The notes beneath the pieces were generated by a model. It worked only from the letters and a program-made list of their open reading frames with translations. It did no database searches and was not told the DNA's origin. From assembly GCA_015064665.1 (NCBI GenBank), contig SVRU01000015.1:1-40243 (forward strand): 40,243 nt of DNA, read 5' to 3'. Below are positions 24,895-33,767 of this stretch, in pieces. Source of the DNA: Oscillospiraceae bacterium (GTDB taxonomy: Bacteria; Bacillota_A; Clostridia; Oscillospirales; CAG-272). Position numbers and translations under genes: made by a program. How positions within the stretch are numbered: position 1 is the stretch's first letter; every line of letters begins with the position of its first letter.

Positions 24895-24906
24895 AACAGC
24901 AAATAA
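24769..24906 (+). CDS. 45-aa Asn-Gln repeat protein
   Basis: Begins MKNQNQ and contains 18 NQ dipeptides with single R, K and S interruptions, ending NKNSK. AAAAAGGAG sits 8 nt before the ATG, and a strong terminator follows 18 nt after the stop, so it looks like a genuine one-gene unit. The DNA is a 12-nt tandem repeat in two forms (AAT CAG AAC CAA, then AAT CAA AAC CAG). Third positions alternate, which suggests expansion by slippage plus point changes. No signal peptide or known domain is visible. Such Q/N runs are low-complexity and prion-like in composition. The function is unknown. Confidence 0.72.
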   Translation: MKNQNQNQNQNQNQNQNQNQNQNQNQNQNQNRNQNQNQNQNKNSK

Positions 24907-24924
24907 CCGAATTTTTCTGCAACA

Positions 24925-24972
24925 AAAAAACTCTGCCCAATGCTTTGCATTCAGCGTTGGGCAGAGTTTTTT
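24925..24972. terminator. Bidirectional terminator between the NQ-repeat gene and the creatininase gene
   Basis: A 16-bp perfect stem (24925-24940 with 24957-24972, core ACTCTGCCCAA) with runs of T on both strands. Confidence 0.92.
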
Positions 24973-24980
24973 ATCTCATA

Positions 24981-25709
24981 TCACCATTTTTCCTTAGGAC
25001 AAACGGATAATGCGCGCTCTATGTATTCAACCGAATTTTTTACTATACACTCGTATATTGCCTTGCCCTTTTCCTTAGTCGCAAGCGAGGACTTACCCCA
25101 AGCTCCGGTTCCGCTTATTCTCGTCAAGGGAACGTGATTTAACATATTCTGAGGATATTCGGGAGTATAATCGTTCTGCATCATAAGCTCTTTGTTAACA
25201 AGCTCCTCGTGCAAATAGAGCATCAGAGAGGTTTCGCTCTCTCCGGCATGAATTTCGGGTTCGGTATTTTCAAGAAGGCTTCTTCTGTTGCCCTTTCCGC
25301 TTTCGCTTTGCACGAGAACGACCTGCAAATCGTCGTAAAGCGCATTAAGCTCTCTTATCGCGGGCGCTGCAATAAAAATTCCTCCGTGACCAAGCACTAC
25401 GGCAACCTTTTTTATTCCTTGATCGCGCAGACAAAGAACTATATCCTGAAGCATCTGATAAAAGGTTATCGGGCGCATACATACGCTGCCCTTCGTTCCC
25501 TTATGCTCGTAGCAGGTGGATATCGGAATAGCGGGTAGAAGAAGTGCGTTTATCCTCTCGGCGATTCCGCGGGCAATATCCTCTGCAAGCATAACATCGG
25601 TTCCTATCGGAAGATGAGAGCTGTGCTGCTCAACACTGCCGAACGGAAGAATTGCCATATCAACTCCGCTTTCTTTAACTTCTTTTGCAGTATTATTATA
25701 GCTTATCAT
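24981..25709 (-). CDS. Creatininase family protein
   Basis: 242 aa metal-dependent amidohydrolase of the creatininase/mycofactocin-peptidase family. Metal ligands are visible in PFGSVEQHSSHLPIGTDVML (Glu, His, Asp), VLGHGGIF (His) and HAGESETSLML (Glu). The substrate is not evident; creatinine is only one possibility in the family. The start at 25709 is preceded by GGAAAGGA. It is the last gene of a three-gene operon after the M20 peptidase, so a role in amide or peptide breakdown is plausible. Confidence 0.9.
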   Translation of the reverse strand: MISYNNTAKEVKESGVDMAILPFGSVEQHSSHLPIGTDVMLAEDIARGIAERINALLLPAIPISTCYEHKGTKGSVCMRPITFYQMLQDIVLCLRDQGIKKVAVVLGHGGIFIAAPAIRELNALYDDLQVVLVQSESGKGNRRSLLENTEPEIHAGESETSLMLYLHEELVNKELMMQNDYTPEYPQNMLNHVPLTRISGTGAWGKSSLATKEKGKAIYECIVKNSVEYIERALSVCPKEKW

Positions 25710-25747
25710 AAATTTTCCTTTCCGTGATACCATCTTCGTTTATCATC

Positions 25748-27187
25748 CTATGATTTTCTCATAAGTTGGTAGTAAAACTCAAGACTTTTCCGAATTTGCG
25801 AAAGCGAGATTTTTTCATTGTTTCCGTGAATCGTTTCACGCTCCTCTTTCGTAAGGGTTAGCGGCGAAAAGCGGTAAACCTTGTCGCAAAAAAAAGCGTA
25901 ATGCTTTGAATCCGAGCATGCGAACATAAGATAAGGAGAAACGATAACGTCGGAAAAGACATCGGATGCCGCCTCGGAAATTCTCGACCAAGCCTCCCCC
26001 TTCGACACCGAAACGGCAGAAGGATCAAAACCCTCAACAACGCGAACACTGACCTTTTCATCGGCAACCGTTCTCCGAATCCGCTCGACGACTCCATCAA
26101 CCGACTCCCCCGGCAGAATTCTGTGATTGGAAATCATGCTTGCAACGGGCGGTATAACGTTCATGGCATCAGAGCCCTGCATAACGGTAAATGCAGAAGT
26201 CGTTCTTAGTGTTGCGGCAAACTCGCCACCGCTTCTCGCAACAAATTTCAGAACGGGAGAGAAGAGCCACAAATTTGCAAATATCATTCTATAAACAAAG
26301 GCAGAATGCCTTGCCAGTGTGTCAAACATTCTGACAGCCGGCTCTGTCAATCTGAATTTAAAGGGTTGTTTTGAAACTCGCAAGCACGCCCGAGACAGCC
26401 TTTCTGCAGGCGTATTTTTTGTGGGAGATGAGGAATGTCCGCCCGAGGAGGTTACCGAATACTCGATATTTACCATACCTTTTTCCGCAATTCCGACAAG
26501 TGCACACGGCTTGCTAACACCGGGAAAAACATTGTTCACAACGGCACCGCCCTCGTCAAGAACCAGACCGAGCTTTATTCCGTTTTTTTTAAATTTTTCG
26601 GCTATGCATTTTGCACCGTATCCATTTATTTCCTCGTCGCCGCCAAAGGCAAAGTATATATCCCTATCGGGAGTAAAGCCCTCCTTTATCAAGGCTTCCG
26701 CTGCTGCAAGAATCGAATTAAGAGTAACCTTCGTATCAAGCGTGCCTCTGCCCCACAAAACGTCGTTTTCCAAAACTCCGTCAAAAGGCGGTTTTTCCCA
26801 AGCATTAAAATCCGCACCTACGACGTCGTAGTGCGCCATAAGGAGAGTCGGCTCAAGCTCTGTTTTTCCCTTCCACCGAAGCAAAATCGAGCGGTCGCTC
26901 GGCTCTTCATAACTGCAAGACTCGTACACCTTCGGAAAAAGGGTTGGCAAAAGCCTTTTAAATTTTTCAAATTCTTCTGCATCTTCAAGTGCGCGGTCGG
27001 AGTTGGATACAGTTTTACATCTTATCATTTCCCGAAGTCCGAGCATTGCGGCTTCGGCATCAAGAAAAGGTATTGCTTCTTTCTTATCGGCAGCTTTATC
27101 GTTATGCGGTTTAAATCTCAGCGTACGCACCAGGACGGAAAGGAAAAGTATAAGAAAGGATGCGCAGATTATATATAAAGCGATCAT
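25748..27187 (-). CDS. M20 family metallopeptidase with N-terminal membrane anchor
   Basis: 479 aa. Residues 1-20 form a hydrophobic helix (ALYIICASFLILFLSVLV), followed by the catalytic domain. Zinc ligands and catalytic residues appear as LMAHYDVVG (HxD), WGRGTLDTK (bridging Asp), FGGDEEINGYG (catalytic Glu pair) and VLDEGG. The lid domain lies between. Length and anchor resemble carboxypeptidase S/PM20D1-type enzymes. It sits 10 nt after the DUF1846 gene and 38 nt before the creatininase gene. Confidence 0.9.
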   Translation of the reverse strand: MIALYIICASFLILFLSVLVRTLRFKPHNDKAADKKEAIPFLDAEAAMLGLREMIRCKTVSNSDRALEDAEEFEKFKRLLPTLFPKVYESCSYEEPSDRSILLRWKGKTELEPTLLMAHYDVVGADFNAWEKPPFDGVLENDVLWGRGTLDTKVTLNSILAAAEALIKEGFTPDRDIYFAFGGDEEINGYGAKCIAEKFKKNGIKLGLVLDEGGAVVNNVFPGVSKPCALVGIAEKGMVNIEYSVTSSGGHSSSPTKNTPAERLSRACLRVSKQPFKFRLTEPAVRMFDTLARHSAFVYRMIFANLWLFSPVLKFVARSGGEFAATLRTTSAFTVMQGSDAMNVIPPVASMISNHRILPGESVDGVVERIRRTVADEKVSVRVVEGFDPSAVSVSKGEAWSRISEAASDVFSDVIVSPYLMFACSDSKHYAFFCDKVYRFSPLTLTKEERETIHGNNEKISLSQIRKSLEFYYQLMRKS

Positions 27188-27197
27188 CTATTCCCTC

Positions 27198-28685
27198 TTA
27201 TTTGTGGAAAAGCTTTTTCGTTTGATATCTCGGCTCGCAGGACAGATTAACACCAAGCTTACGGAAGGTGCTTGCATCAACCTGAGAAAGAATAACGGTT
27301 GAATGAACCTCGGTATGCTTCAGATTATCAATCACTTCAAGCGCACGCTTGGCGTTTTCGCTGTTTGCTGCGGATACCGCAAGCGCGATAAGCACCTCGT
27401 CGGTATGAAGTCTCGGGTTGTGATTTCCGAGATGGCGGGTTTTGAGAAGCTGTATAGGCTCAAGTATTTCTGGCGAAATAACGTCGATATCCTTATCTAT
27501 ACCCGCAATGGTTTTGAGTGCATTAAGGAGTGCCGCACTGGATGCTCCGAGAAGAGATGAGGTTTTTCCGGTAACTATCCTTCCGTCAGCAAGCTCTATT
27601 GCCGCAGCAGGTCCATTCGTTTCGTCCGCTCTGTCAAGAGCAACCTTGACGCATTTGCGCTCCTCGTTAATATTTATGGAAAGCTTTTGAAGAAGAATTT
27701 CTATCTTCTGAATCTCCACCTCGTTATTTGCACCCTGACGTCTGTTACATAGCGCGTTATAATAACGTCTTATTATCTCCTGGCGTGCGGCTGAGCAAAC
27801 GGCATCGTCATCGTAAATGCAGAAGCCTGCCATATTGACGCCCATATCGGTCGGAGATTTATAGGGACATTCGCCGAGAATCCCCTTGAACATTGAGCGT
27901 AAAACGGGAAATACCTCAACGTCGCGGTTATAATTTACCGCGGTCGTTCCATAAGCTTCAAGATGGAACGGGTCTATCATATTTACGTCCGCGAGGTCGG
28001 CTGTCGCCGCCTCGTAAGCAAGATTCACGGGGTGGGAGAGCGGCAAATTCCATATCGGGAAGGTTTCGAATTTCGCATATCCGGATTTTATGCCGTTCTT
28101 GTTATCGTGATATATTTGAGAAAGACAGGTTGCCATTTTACCCGAACCGGGTCCGGGCGCGGTTACGACAACGAGTGAGCGGCTGGTTTCAGCGTATTCA
28201 TTTCTGCCAAGCCCCTCATCAGAAACTATGAGAGGGATATTATGCGGATATCCCGCAATCTCGTAATGCTTATAAACCTTTATGCCGAGATTTTCAAGCT
28301 TCTGCTTGAACGCGTCCGCAATCGCGTTCTGTCTGTATCTTGACATAACTACGGAACCAACGTAAAGACCGTAGCCGCGGAAGGCGTCGATAAGGCGCAA
28401 AACGTCAAGATCATAGGTAATTCCGAGATCCCCTCTGACCTTATTCTTTTCAATATCCTCGGTGTTTATCGCAATAATTATCTCTGCGACGTCCTTCAGC
28501 TCTATGAGCATCTTGATCTTACTGTCAGGCGCAAAGCCGGGCAATACTCTCGATGCGTGAAAATCGTCAAAAAGCTTTCCACCGAACTCAAGGTAAAGCT
28601 TTTCACCGAAAAGCGCGATTCTCTCCTTGATATTCTGCGACTGCAGCTTCAGATATTTTTCATTGTCAAAGCCCTTATTTAACAT
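27198..28685 (-). CDS. DUF1846 domain-containing protein
   Basis: 495-aa protein of the conserved DUF1846 family, common in Firmicutes and of unsettled function. It has a phosphate-binding-type loop ([19 protein letters not shown], near residue 175) and [14 protein letters not shown] at the N-terminus, typical of the family. I chose the ATG at 28685, with GGAGAG 4 nt upstream, over one four codons earlier. It is the first gene of the operon with the peptidase and creatininase genes. Confidence 0.9.
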   Translation of the reverse strand: MLNKGFDNEKYLKLQSQNIKERIALFGEKLYLEFGGKLFDDFHASRVLPGFAPDSKIKMLIELKDVAEIIIAINTEDIEKNKVRGDLGITYDLDVLRLIDAFRGYGLYVGSVVMSRYRQNAIADAFKQKLENLGIKVYKHYEIAGYPHNIPLIVSDEGLGRNEYAETSRSLVVVTAPGPGSGKMATCLSQIYHDNKNGIKSGYAKFETFPIWNLPLSHPVNLAYEAATADLADVNMIDPFHLEAYGTTAVNYNRDVEVFPVLRSMFKGILGECPYKSPTDMGVNMAGFCIYDDDAVCSAARQEIIRRYYNALCNRRQGANNEVEIQKIEILLQKLSININEERKCVKVALDRADETNGPAAAIELADGRIVTGKTSSLLGASSAALLNALKTIAGIDKDIDVISPEILEPIQLLKTRHLGNHNPRLHTDEVLIALAVSAANSENAKRALEVIDNLKHTEVHSTVILSQVDASTFRKLGVNLSCEPRYQTKKLFHK

Positions 28686-28720
28686 AACGCTCTCCAAAAC
28701 TTAAATAGTATAACGTATTT

Positions 28721-28749
28721 ATTTTAACACATCATTAAATTAAATTCAA
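28721..28749 (-). promoter_or_regulatory. Probable promoter of the DUF1846-M20-creatininase operon
   Basis: TTGAAT (28749-28744), 17 nt, TAAAAT (28726-28721) on the minus strand. Confidence 0.55.
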
Positions 28750-28807
28750 GTTAAAACGCAATATTTATTTTATTTTTTGCGCGGAAGTAAAAAAACGGTG
28801 AACAATA

Positions 28808-28836
28808 TTGCATTTAGCAAAATAAAATGGTAAAAT
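28808..28836 (+). promoter_or_regulatory. Probable promoter of the CPBP protease-GH2-phosphatase operon
   Basis: TTGCAT (28808-28813), 17 nt, TAAAAT (28831-28836), divergent from the DUF1846 operon promoter. Confidence 0.55.
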
Positions 28837-28879
28837 ATTATCGACGTATTTTAAACGAAAATGTTTTTTGGAGATTTCT

Positions 28880-29953
28880 ATGGATTACAGCTACAATTCA
28901 AGTTATAATCAGAGCGGCGAGCCGGACTACTACGAAGTGTATACTAAAGCGCAGACAAAAATCGCAAAAGGAGTTTTTTCCCGTTTTCACGCAGCTCTCC
29001 TCGCTTACATTCTGTCGGCATACGCGATATCCATTCTTGCTGAGCTCGTGCTTCTTTTTACGCTCGGCGCAGATGGAATGACGGCCTTTATCAATAACCA
29101 CGTTTACGTAGGGTGGCTGCTCAGCTTTCTCCCTATGTATCTTTTCGGGCTTCCCGTTTTTTACCTCATTATAAAGGATATGAAAACCGTTCAGTTGGAA
29201 AAAACGAAAATGGGTGCAGCGGAATTTTTCTCGATGTTTCTCATCTGTCAGCTTTGCATTACCGTCGGAAGCATAATCGGAAATACGCTTAATAATTTCT
29301 TCGGAGTTTTAAAGGGCAGCTCGGTCACCGACCACACGAGCGAGCTTATCAGCTCGATGCCGATCTGGCTTACGATACTCGTCGTTGTTATTATAGGTCC
29401 CGTCATCGAAGAGCTTATCTTCAGAAAGCTTATGATAGACAGGCTTTCAAGATACGGAAACACCGTGGCAATTCTCGTTTCGGCGATTTCCTTCGGTCTT
29501 TTTCACGGAAATCTTTATCAGTTCTTTTATGCCGCGCTCGTCGGAATCGTTTTCGGCTTCATGTACGCAAAAACGAGAAACGTTATATACCCTATACTTA
29601 TGCACGTGCTGGTAAATTTCCTCGGCTCCGTCATCCCAAGTCTTCTTACCGACAGATTGAACGAGCTTATTACGATGATGTCCTCGCTTTACGAGGGGAT
29701 CGAAGTGGATATGAGCAGATTTTTCAAAAATCTTATGATTGCGGGCTCGTACAGCGCCATACAGTACGCAATGATAATCGGCGGAGCGGTCATGCTTTAT
29801 AAATTTATCCGCTCAAAAAAATATAAAATCCGCGACTACTGCGAATACAGACTTCCGTTGGATCGTGCGGCAAACATAATAATAGTGAATGCTGGAAGCA
29901 TCGCCTTTCTTGTAATCTCAGTAATTCTTTTCGCTTACAGCGTTATAATGTGA
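28880..29953 (+). CDS. CPBP family intramembrane metalloprotease (CAAX protease-like)
   Basis: 357 aa multi-pass membrane protein. The three family motifs are in order: EELIFRKLM (EExxxR), FGLFHGNLYQF (FxxxH) and HVLVNFLGS (HxxxN/D). A hydrophilic, Tyr-rich N-terminus (about 35 residues) precedes the first membrane segment, and a C-terminal membrane segment ends the protein. The substrate is unknown; family members process prenylated proteins, bacteriocins or anti-sigma factors. GGAG lies 6 nt before the ATG at 28880. Confidence 0.92.
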   Translation: MDYSYNSSYNQSGEPDYYEVYTKAQTKIAKGVFSRFHAALLAYILSAYAISILAELVLLFTLGADGMTAFINNHVYVGWLLSFLPMYLFGLPVFYLIIKDMKTVQLEKTKMGAAEFFSMFLICQLCITVGSIIGNTLNNFFGVLKGSSVTDHTSELISSMPIWLTILVVVIIGPVIEELIFRKLMIDRLSRYGNTVAILVSAISFGLFHGNLYQFFYAALVGIVFGFMYAKTRNVIYPILMHVLVNFLGSVIPSLLTDRLNELITMMSSLYEGIEVDMSRFFKNLMIAGSYSAIQYAMIIGGAVMLYKFIRSKKYKIRDYCEYRLPLDRAANIIIVNAGSIAFLVISVILFAYSVIM

Positions 29954-29957
29954 TAAC

Positions 29958-31658
29958 ATGAAAAACAAAACACTTACTACCGTATATTCAGAAAAAACAG
30001 ACAAAAAACGGCCGTGGCACGAATATCCGCGTCCCAACCTCGTGCGCGATTCCTTTTTCTCGCTTAACGGAGAATGGGATTTCGCATTTTCGGAGAATGA
30101 GCCGTCGCTGTATCTCAAAAAAATACTCGTTCCTTTCCCGCCCGAAAGTCTTCTTTCGGGTATGGAACGCGCCCCGAAAGAGAAAGAAAAGCTCTATTAC
30201 AGGCGCAGTTTTACTCTTCCGAAGGGATTTATCAAAAATCGCGTTATTCTTCATTTCGGCGCGGTTGACCAGATATGCGAAGTAGTTTTAAACGGTATGA
30301 AAATCGGAAAGCACGAAGGCGGATATATTCCCTTTTCCTTTGATATTACCGATTACGTTTTCTCATCGCAAAACGAGCTTCGGGTTATTTGCGAGGACAA
30401 CCTCCAAAACAAGTATCCTTACGGAAAGCAAAGAAAAAAAAGAGGCGGAATGTGGTATACTCCGATAAGCGGAATATGGCAGACCGTCTGGATCGAAAGT
30501 CTTCCCGAGGATGCGATTGAAGAGGTTTTTGCAACCCCATCGCTCGAGAACGTAAGAATAGAGGTAAAAACCTCTGCAAAACGAATAAAGCTTACGCTTC
30601 GGGAAAGCGGCGAAGTATTTGAAAGTTATGACGGAATTTTTATCATTTCTCCGAAGAATCCAAAGCTTTGGTCACCCGAATCTCCGTATCTGTACCGTTA
30701 CACGTTGGAGAGTGAGCACGACAGAGTTGAGAGTTATTTTGCCTTAAGAGAAATAGGTATGCAAAAGACGAGTGGCGTCACAAGACTGACGCTCAACGGC
30801 GAGCCTTATCTGTTTCACGGACTCCTCGATCAAGGATATTTTCCCGACGGACTTTTTCTGCCTGCAACTATTGACGGATATAAGGCGGATATAAAGACGG
30901 CAAAGGCACTCGGCTTCAATATGCTCAGAAAGCATATAAAAATAGAACCGGCTATATTCTATTATCTATGCGACGAGATAGGAATGCTTGTTTTTCAGGA
31001 TATGGTCAACAACTCCTCCTACTCTTTTTTAAGAGATACCGCCCTGCCGACCGTCGGACTGAAAAGGCTTTCCGACAAGCATCTTCACAGAAACGCAGAG
31101 TCAAGAATGATATTCAGACAAACGGCGGAGCAAACGATAAAGCATCTTTACAACTATCCTTCGGTCGTCTATTACACGATATTCAACGAGGGATGGGGAC
31201 AGTTCTGTGCAGACGAGCTGTATCAAGATGCTAAAATTCTGGACAGCACAAGAATTTACGATGCGACGTCCGGCTGGTTTTGGCAAAAGAAGAGCGACGT
31301 CGATTCTCACCATATTTATTTCAAAAAACTCAAGCTGAAAATACGCCCCGATATCCCCTCTGTAATAAGCGAATTCGGGGGATATTCACACAGGTGCAAG
31401 GGGCATCTTTACGGCTCTCGCAATTACGGCTACAAAAGCTTCGGGACACGCGAAGAGCTTGAGAGCAGCATTCTTTCGCTCTACGAAAACGAAGTTCTGC
31501 CGCTTGTCAAAAAAGGCGTTTCTGCCCTGGTTTATACCCAACTTTCCGATATTGAAGACGAAACGAACGGGTTGTTGACCTATGACAGAAAGGTGCTTAA
31601 AATCGACAGTGAAGCAATGTTTGATTTATCAATAAAACTAAAGGAATCCATAAAATGA
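29958..31658 (+). CDS. Glycoside hydrolase family 2 protein
   Basis: 566 aa. The N-terminal jelly-roll (RPWHEYPRPNLVRDSFFSLNGEWDFAF) and immunoglobulin-like domains precede a TIM barrel. The acid/base motif is FNEGWGQF (near residue 412) and the nucleophile is the Glu in ISEFGGYS. It is shorter than classic beta-galactosidases and has no signal peptide, so it is probably cytoplasmic. The specificity (galactosidase, glucuronidase or mannosidase) cannot be read. It begins 4 nt after the protease stop without a clear ribosome binding site, so translation is probably coupled. Confidence 0.9.
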   Translation: MKNKTLTTVYSEKTDKKRPWHEYPRPNLVRDSFFSLNGEWDFAFSENEPSLYLKKILVPFPPESLLSGMERAPKEKEKLYYRRSFTLPKGFIKNRVILHFGAVDQICEVVLNGMKIGKHEGGYIPFSFDITDYVFSSQNELRVICEDNLQNKYPYGKQRKKRGGMWYTPISGIWQTVWIESLPEDAIEEVFATPSLENVRIEVKTSAKRIKLTLRESGEVFESYDGIFIISPKNPKLWSPESPYLYRYTLESEHDRVESYFALREIGMQKTSGVTRLTLNGEPYLFHGLLDQGYFPDGLFLPATIDGYKADIKTAKALGFNMLRKHIKIEPAIFYYLCDEIGMLVFQDMVNNSSYSFLRDTALPTVGLKRLSDKHLHRNAESRMIFRQTAEQTIKHLYNYPSVVYYTIFNEGWGQFCADELYQDAKILDSTRIYDATSGWFWQKKSDVDSHHIYFKKLKLKIRPDIPSVISEFGGYSHRCKGHLYGSRNYGYKSFGTREELESSILSLYENEVLPLVKKGVSALVYTQLSDIEDETNGLLTYDRKVLKIDSEAMFDLSIKLKESIK

Positions 31659-32206
31659 AACTTTTGATTGCATCCGATATTCACGGTGATCTTGACAGCC
31701 TGCGCGACGTGCTCGCGGCATATGAAAAAGAGGGAGCTGACAAGCTCCTTTTGCTCGGCGACCTGCTTTATCACGGACCGAGAAACGACCTGCCGAAAAC
31801 CTACGCTCCAAAGGCTGTAATAGAGCTTTTAAACGCCTGCCGTGAGAATATAATTTCGGTGCGCGGAAACTGCGATACCGAGGTTGACCAGATGGTTTTG
31901 TCCTTCCCCATTCTTGCGGATTATGCATACCTTCATCTTGATGGTCTTAACGTTTTTGCCACGCACGGACATCACCACAACACCGCAACACCGCCGCCGC
32001 TTCGCAAGGGTGAAATACTCCTGCACGGACACACTCACGTCTTGAAATGCGAGGAATTCGGCAACGGTAATTTTTATATTAATCCCGGCTCCGCAGCTCT
32101 GCCGAAGGAAAACAACCCAAGAACCTATATGATTTATGAAGACAGAAAATTCGAAATTAAGGATTTTTTCGGCAATACTGTTCTAGTAAAAACTTTTAAG
32201 GAATAA
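31655..32206 (+). CDS. yfcE: YfcE-type metallophosphatase
   Basis: 183 aa calcineurin-like phosphodiesterase of the MJ0936/YfcE type. All metal-binding blocks are present: SDIHGDLD, GDLLYHGPRND, GNCD, THGHHHN and HGHTHVL. It hydrolyses phosphodiesters in vitro in studied relatives; the physiological substrate is open. Its ATG overlaps the GH2 stop (ATGA), so it is the last gene of that operon. A terminator-like hairpin follows 9 nt later. Confidence 0.93.
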   Translation: MKLLIASDIHGDLDSLRDVLAAYEKEGADKLLLLGDLLYHGPRNDLPKTYAPKAVIELLNACRENIISVRGNCDTEVDQMVLSFPILADYAYLHLDGLNVFATHGHHHNTATPPPLRKGEILLHGHTHVLKCEEFGNGNFYINPGSAALPKENNPRTYMIYEDRKFEIKDFFGNTVLVKTFKE

Positions 32207-32209
32207 TAT

Positions 32210-32238
32210 TCAACAAAAACCTCCGCAAAGAATATAAT
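32210..32238 (+). promoter_or_regulatory. Candidate promoter of the aminotransferase gene, inside the hairpin
   Basis: TCAACA (32210-32215), 17 nt, TATAAT (32233-32238). The -10 lies in the loop of the terminator-like hairpin, so a transcript begun here (near 32245) would lack the hairpin's 5' arm. Confidence 0.55.
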
Positions 32239-32274
32239 TAGCGTATATAACACGCTGATTTGCGGAGGTTTTTT
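32215..32274 (+). terminator. Terminator-like hairpin whose 3' arm contains the next gene's ribosome binding site
   Basis: 15 perfect base pairs (32215-32229 with 32259-32273) and a T6 run. The GGAGG at 32264-32268 belongs to the aminotransferase gene starting at 32275. Read-through RNA from the GH2 operon would terminate or hide this site. Confidence 0.75.
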
Positions 32275-33111
32275 ATGAGCATTGCATATTATAACGGAAA
32301 ATTCCTTGATACGTCCGAAGTAAGAATTCCTCTTTCGGACAGATGTATTTTCTTTGGCGACGGCATCTACGATGCTGCTATAGGAAAGGACGGGCTTGTC
32401 TATCTCGAAAATGAACATATCAACAGATTTTTCAAAAACGCTGCACGGATTGATATTCCCTTGCCGTTTACGAAAGAAGAACTCTCAGAGCTTATCCGCG
32501 AGCTTATATACAGAAATAATTTTCCCCAGTATTTTATTTATTTTCAGCTTACGCGTTCCTCTGCCGAGCGATGCCACGCCTATCCAAAAAATGAGCCGCC
32601 AAATCTTCTTATGACTATAAAACCTCTTATTCTTCCTGATGAAAAATTTAAAGTCAAACTGACCTGCACCGAAGACTTAAGATACAGCATGTGCGATATA
32701 AAAACACTTAATCTTTTACCTGCTGTGCTGGCTTCCAAGAGAGCAGAAACTCTCGGCTGCCATGAATCCGTTTTTATTAGAGACGGAATTGTCACCGAAT
32801 GCGCTCACTCCAATATTTTTATTGTGAAGAATGGGACTTTTTATACTCACCCAAACGGTCAATTTATTCTGCCCGGTATTACCAGAAAAAAAGTTATTGA
32901 ATTATGCGCGGAAATGAATATTCCCTGCATTGAAAAACCCTTTGGAAAACAGGATTTGTTCGCTGCTGACGAGGTTTTGATAACCAGCACTTCAAAGCTA
33001 TGCCTGCGAGCATCGGAAATTGACGGTTTTTCTTTTGAGCATGTCAATAATTCTGTCGCTGATGCTGTTATTTCGGCACTTCAGATCGATTTCTGCAAGC
33101 TCAAAAGTTAA
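32275..33111 (+). CDS. dat: Class IV aminotransferase, probably D-amino-acid transaminase
   Basis: 278 aa PLP enzyme, fold type IV. The N-terminus YYNGKFLDTSEVRIPLSDRCI followed by FGDGIYDA matches D-amino-acid transaminases. The PLP lysine is in CDIKTLNLLP, followed by GIVTECAHSNIF and TSTSKLCLRASEIDG. Such enzymes make D-glutamate from D-alanine for peptidoglycan. Branched-chain aminotransferase or aminodeoxychorismate lyase are less likely given the DIKTLNLL pattern. The start is the ATG at 32275, 6 nt after GGAGG. Confidence 0.87.
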   Translation: MSIAYYNGKFLDTSEVRIPLSDRCIFFGDGIYDAAIGKDGLVYLENEHINRFFKNAARIDIPLPFTKEELSELIRELIYRNNFPQYFIYFQLTRSSAERCHAYPKNEPPNLLMTIKPLILPDEKFKVKLTCTEDLRYSMCDIKTLNLLPAVLASKRAETLGCHESVFIRDGIVTECAHSNIFIVKNGTFYTHPNGQFILPGITRKKVIELCAEMNIPCIEKPFGKQDLFAADEVLITSTSKLCLRASEIDGFSFEHVNNSVADAVISALQIDFCKLKS

Positions 33112-33124
33112 ATTACTTTGAAAT

Positions 33125-33142
33125 GTGTTAAATTTTTAGCAA
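33125..33142 (+). promoter_or_regulatory. Candidate Rex (NADH/NAD+ redox repressor) operator
   Basis: GTGTTAAATTTTTAGCAA matches the clostridial Rex consensus TTGTTAANNNNTTAACAA at 12 of 14 defined positions. It lies 15 nt upstream of the -35 of the hydrogenase operon, a known type of Rex target. Confidence 0.6.
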
Positions 33143-33157
33143 TTTTCTTTTTAAGTA

Positions 33158-33186
33158 TTGAAATTTTAAATACATAGTGCTATAAT
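33158..33186 (+). promoter_or_regulatory. Promoter of the hydrogenase operon
   Basis: TTGAAA (33158-33163), 17 nt, TATAAT (33181-33186). The leader of about 50 nt contains a small ATGTG/CACAT hairpin before the strong AAAGGAGGA site. Confidence 0.82.
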
Positions 33187-33240
33187 ATAAAAGAATGTAA
33201 TGTGTTTTGCACATGCAGAACAAAAAAGGAGGATATAAAA

Positions 33241-33737
33241 TGCTCAAAAAACTCTCAACTCTCCCGTTTAACGGAACCGCTGAGCAGAAGGCCAGACTCG
33301 ATGCTTTCATCGCAGCCAACAAACATGACAAAAGCCGTCTCATGGCAGTCATGCAGGAAGCTCAGGAAATCTACGGTTACCTCCCTATCGAAGTTCAGCA
33401 TATGATTGCTGACGGTATGGAAGTTCCGCTCGAAAAGGTTTACGGCGTAGCTACTTTCTACGCACAGTTCGCCCTTACTCCCAAAGGCGAGTATCACATC
33501 TCCGTATGTCTTGGTACCGCTTGCTACGTTAAGGGTGCCGGTGATCTTTACGACAAGCTTCAACAGGTTCTCGGAATAGGCGGAGATGAATGCACGGCTG
33601 ACAGACGCTTCTCTCTTACCGCTTGCCGTTGTATCGGTGCTTGCGGTCTTGCACCCGTTCTTACCGTTAACGAGGAGGTTTATGGACGTCTTGTTGCAGA
33701 CGACATTGACGGAATAATTGCAAAATACAAAAATTAA
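33241..33737 (+). CDS. hndA: NADH-linked [FeFe]-hydrogenase subunit, NuoE-like [2Fe-2S] protein (HndA/HydC)
   Basis: 165 aa with a thioredoxin-like [2Fe-2S] domain of the complex I 24-kDa type. Cluster cysteines are in SVCLGTACYVKG (C-x4-C) and TACRCIGACGLAP. The helical N-terminal part MLKKLSTLPFNGT...IYGYLPIEVQ is typical. It passes electrons between the FMN subunit and the hydrogenase in bifurcating Hyd/Hnd complexes. The start at 33241 follows AAAGGAGGATATAAA. Here it is separated by six genes from the other three hydrogenase subunits. Confidence 0.93.
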
Positions 33738-33767
33738 TTTAAAATCTCTTAACCGAGGAATCGATTT

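Noticed and set aside
24746..24940. Minus-strand frame with Asp-Ser/Gly-Phe repeats opposite the NQ gene
   Set aside because: It has no ribosome binding site, runs into the terminator stem and exists only because the 12-nt repeat is stop-free in this frame. The plus-strand frame has clear translation signals.
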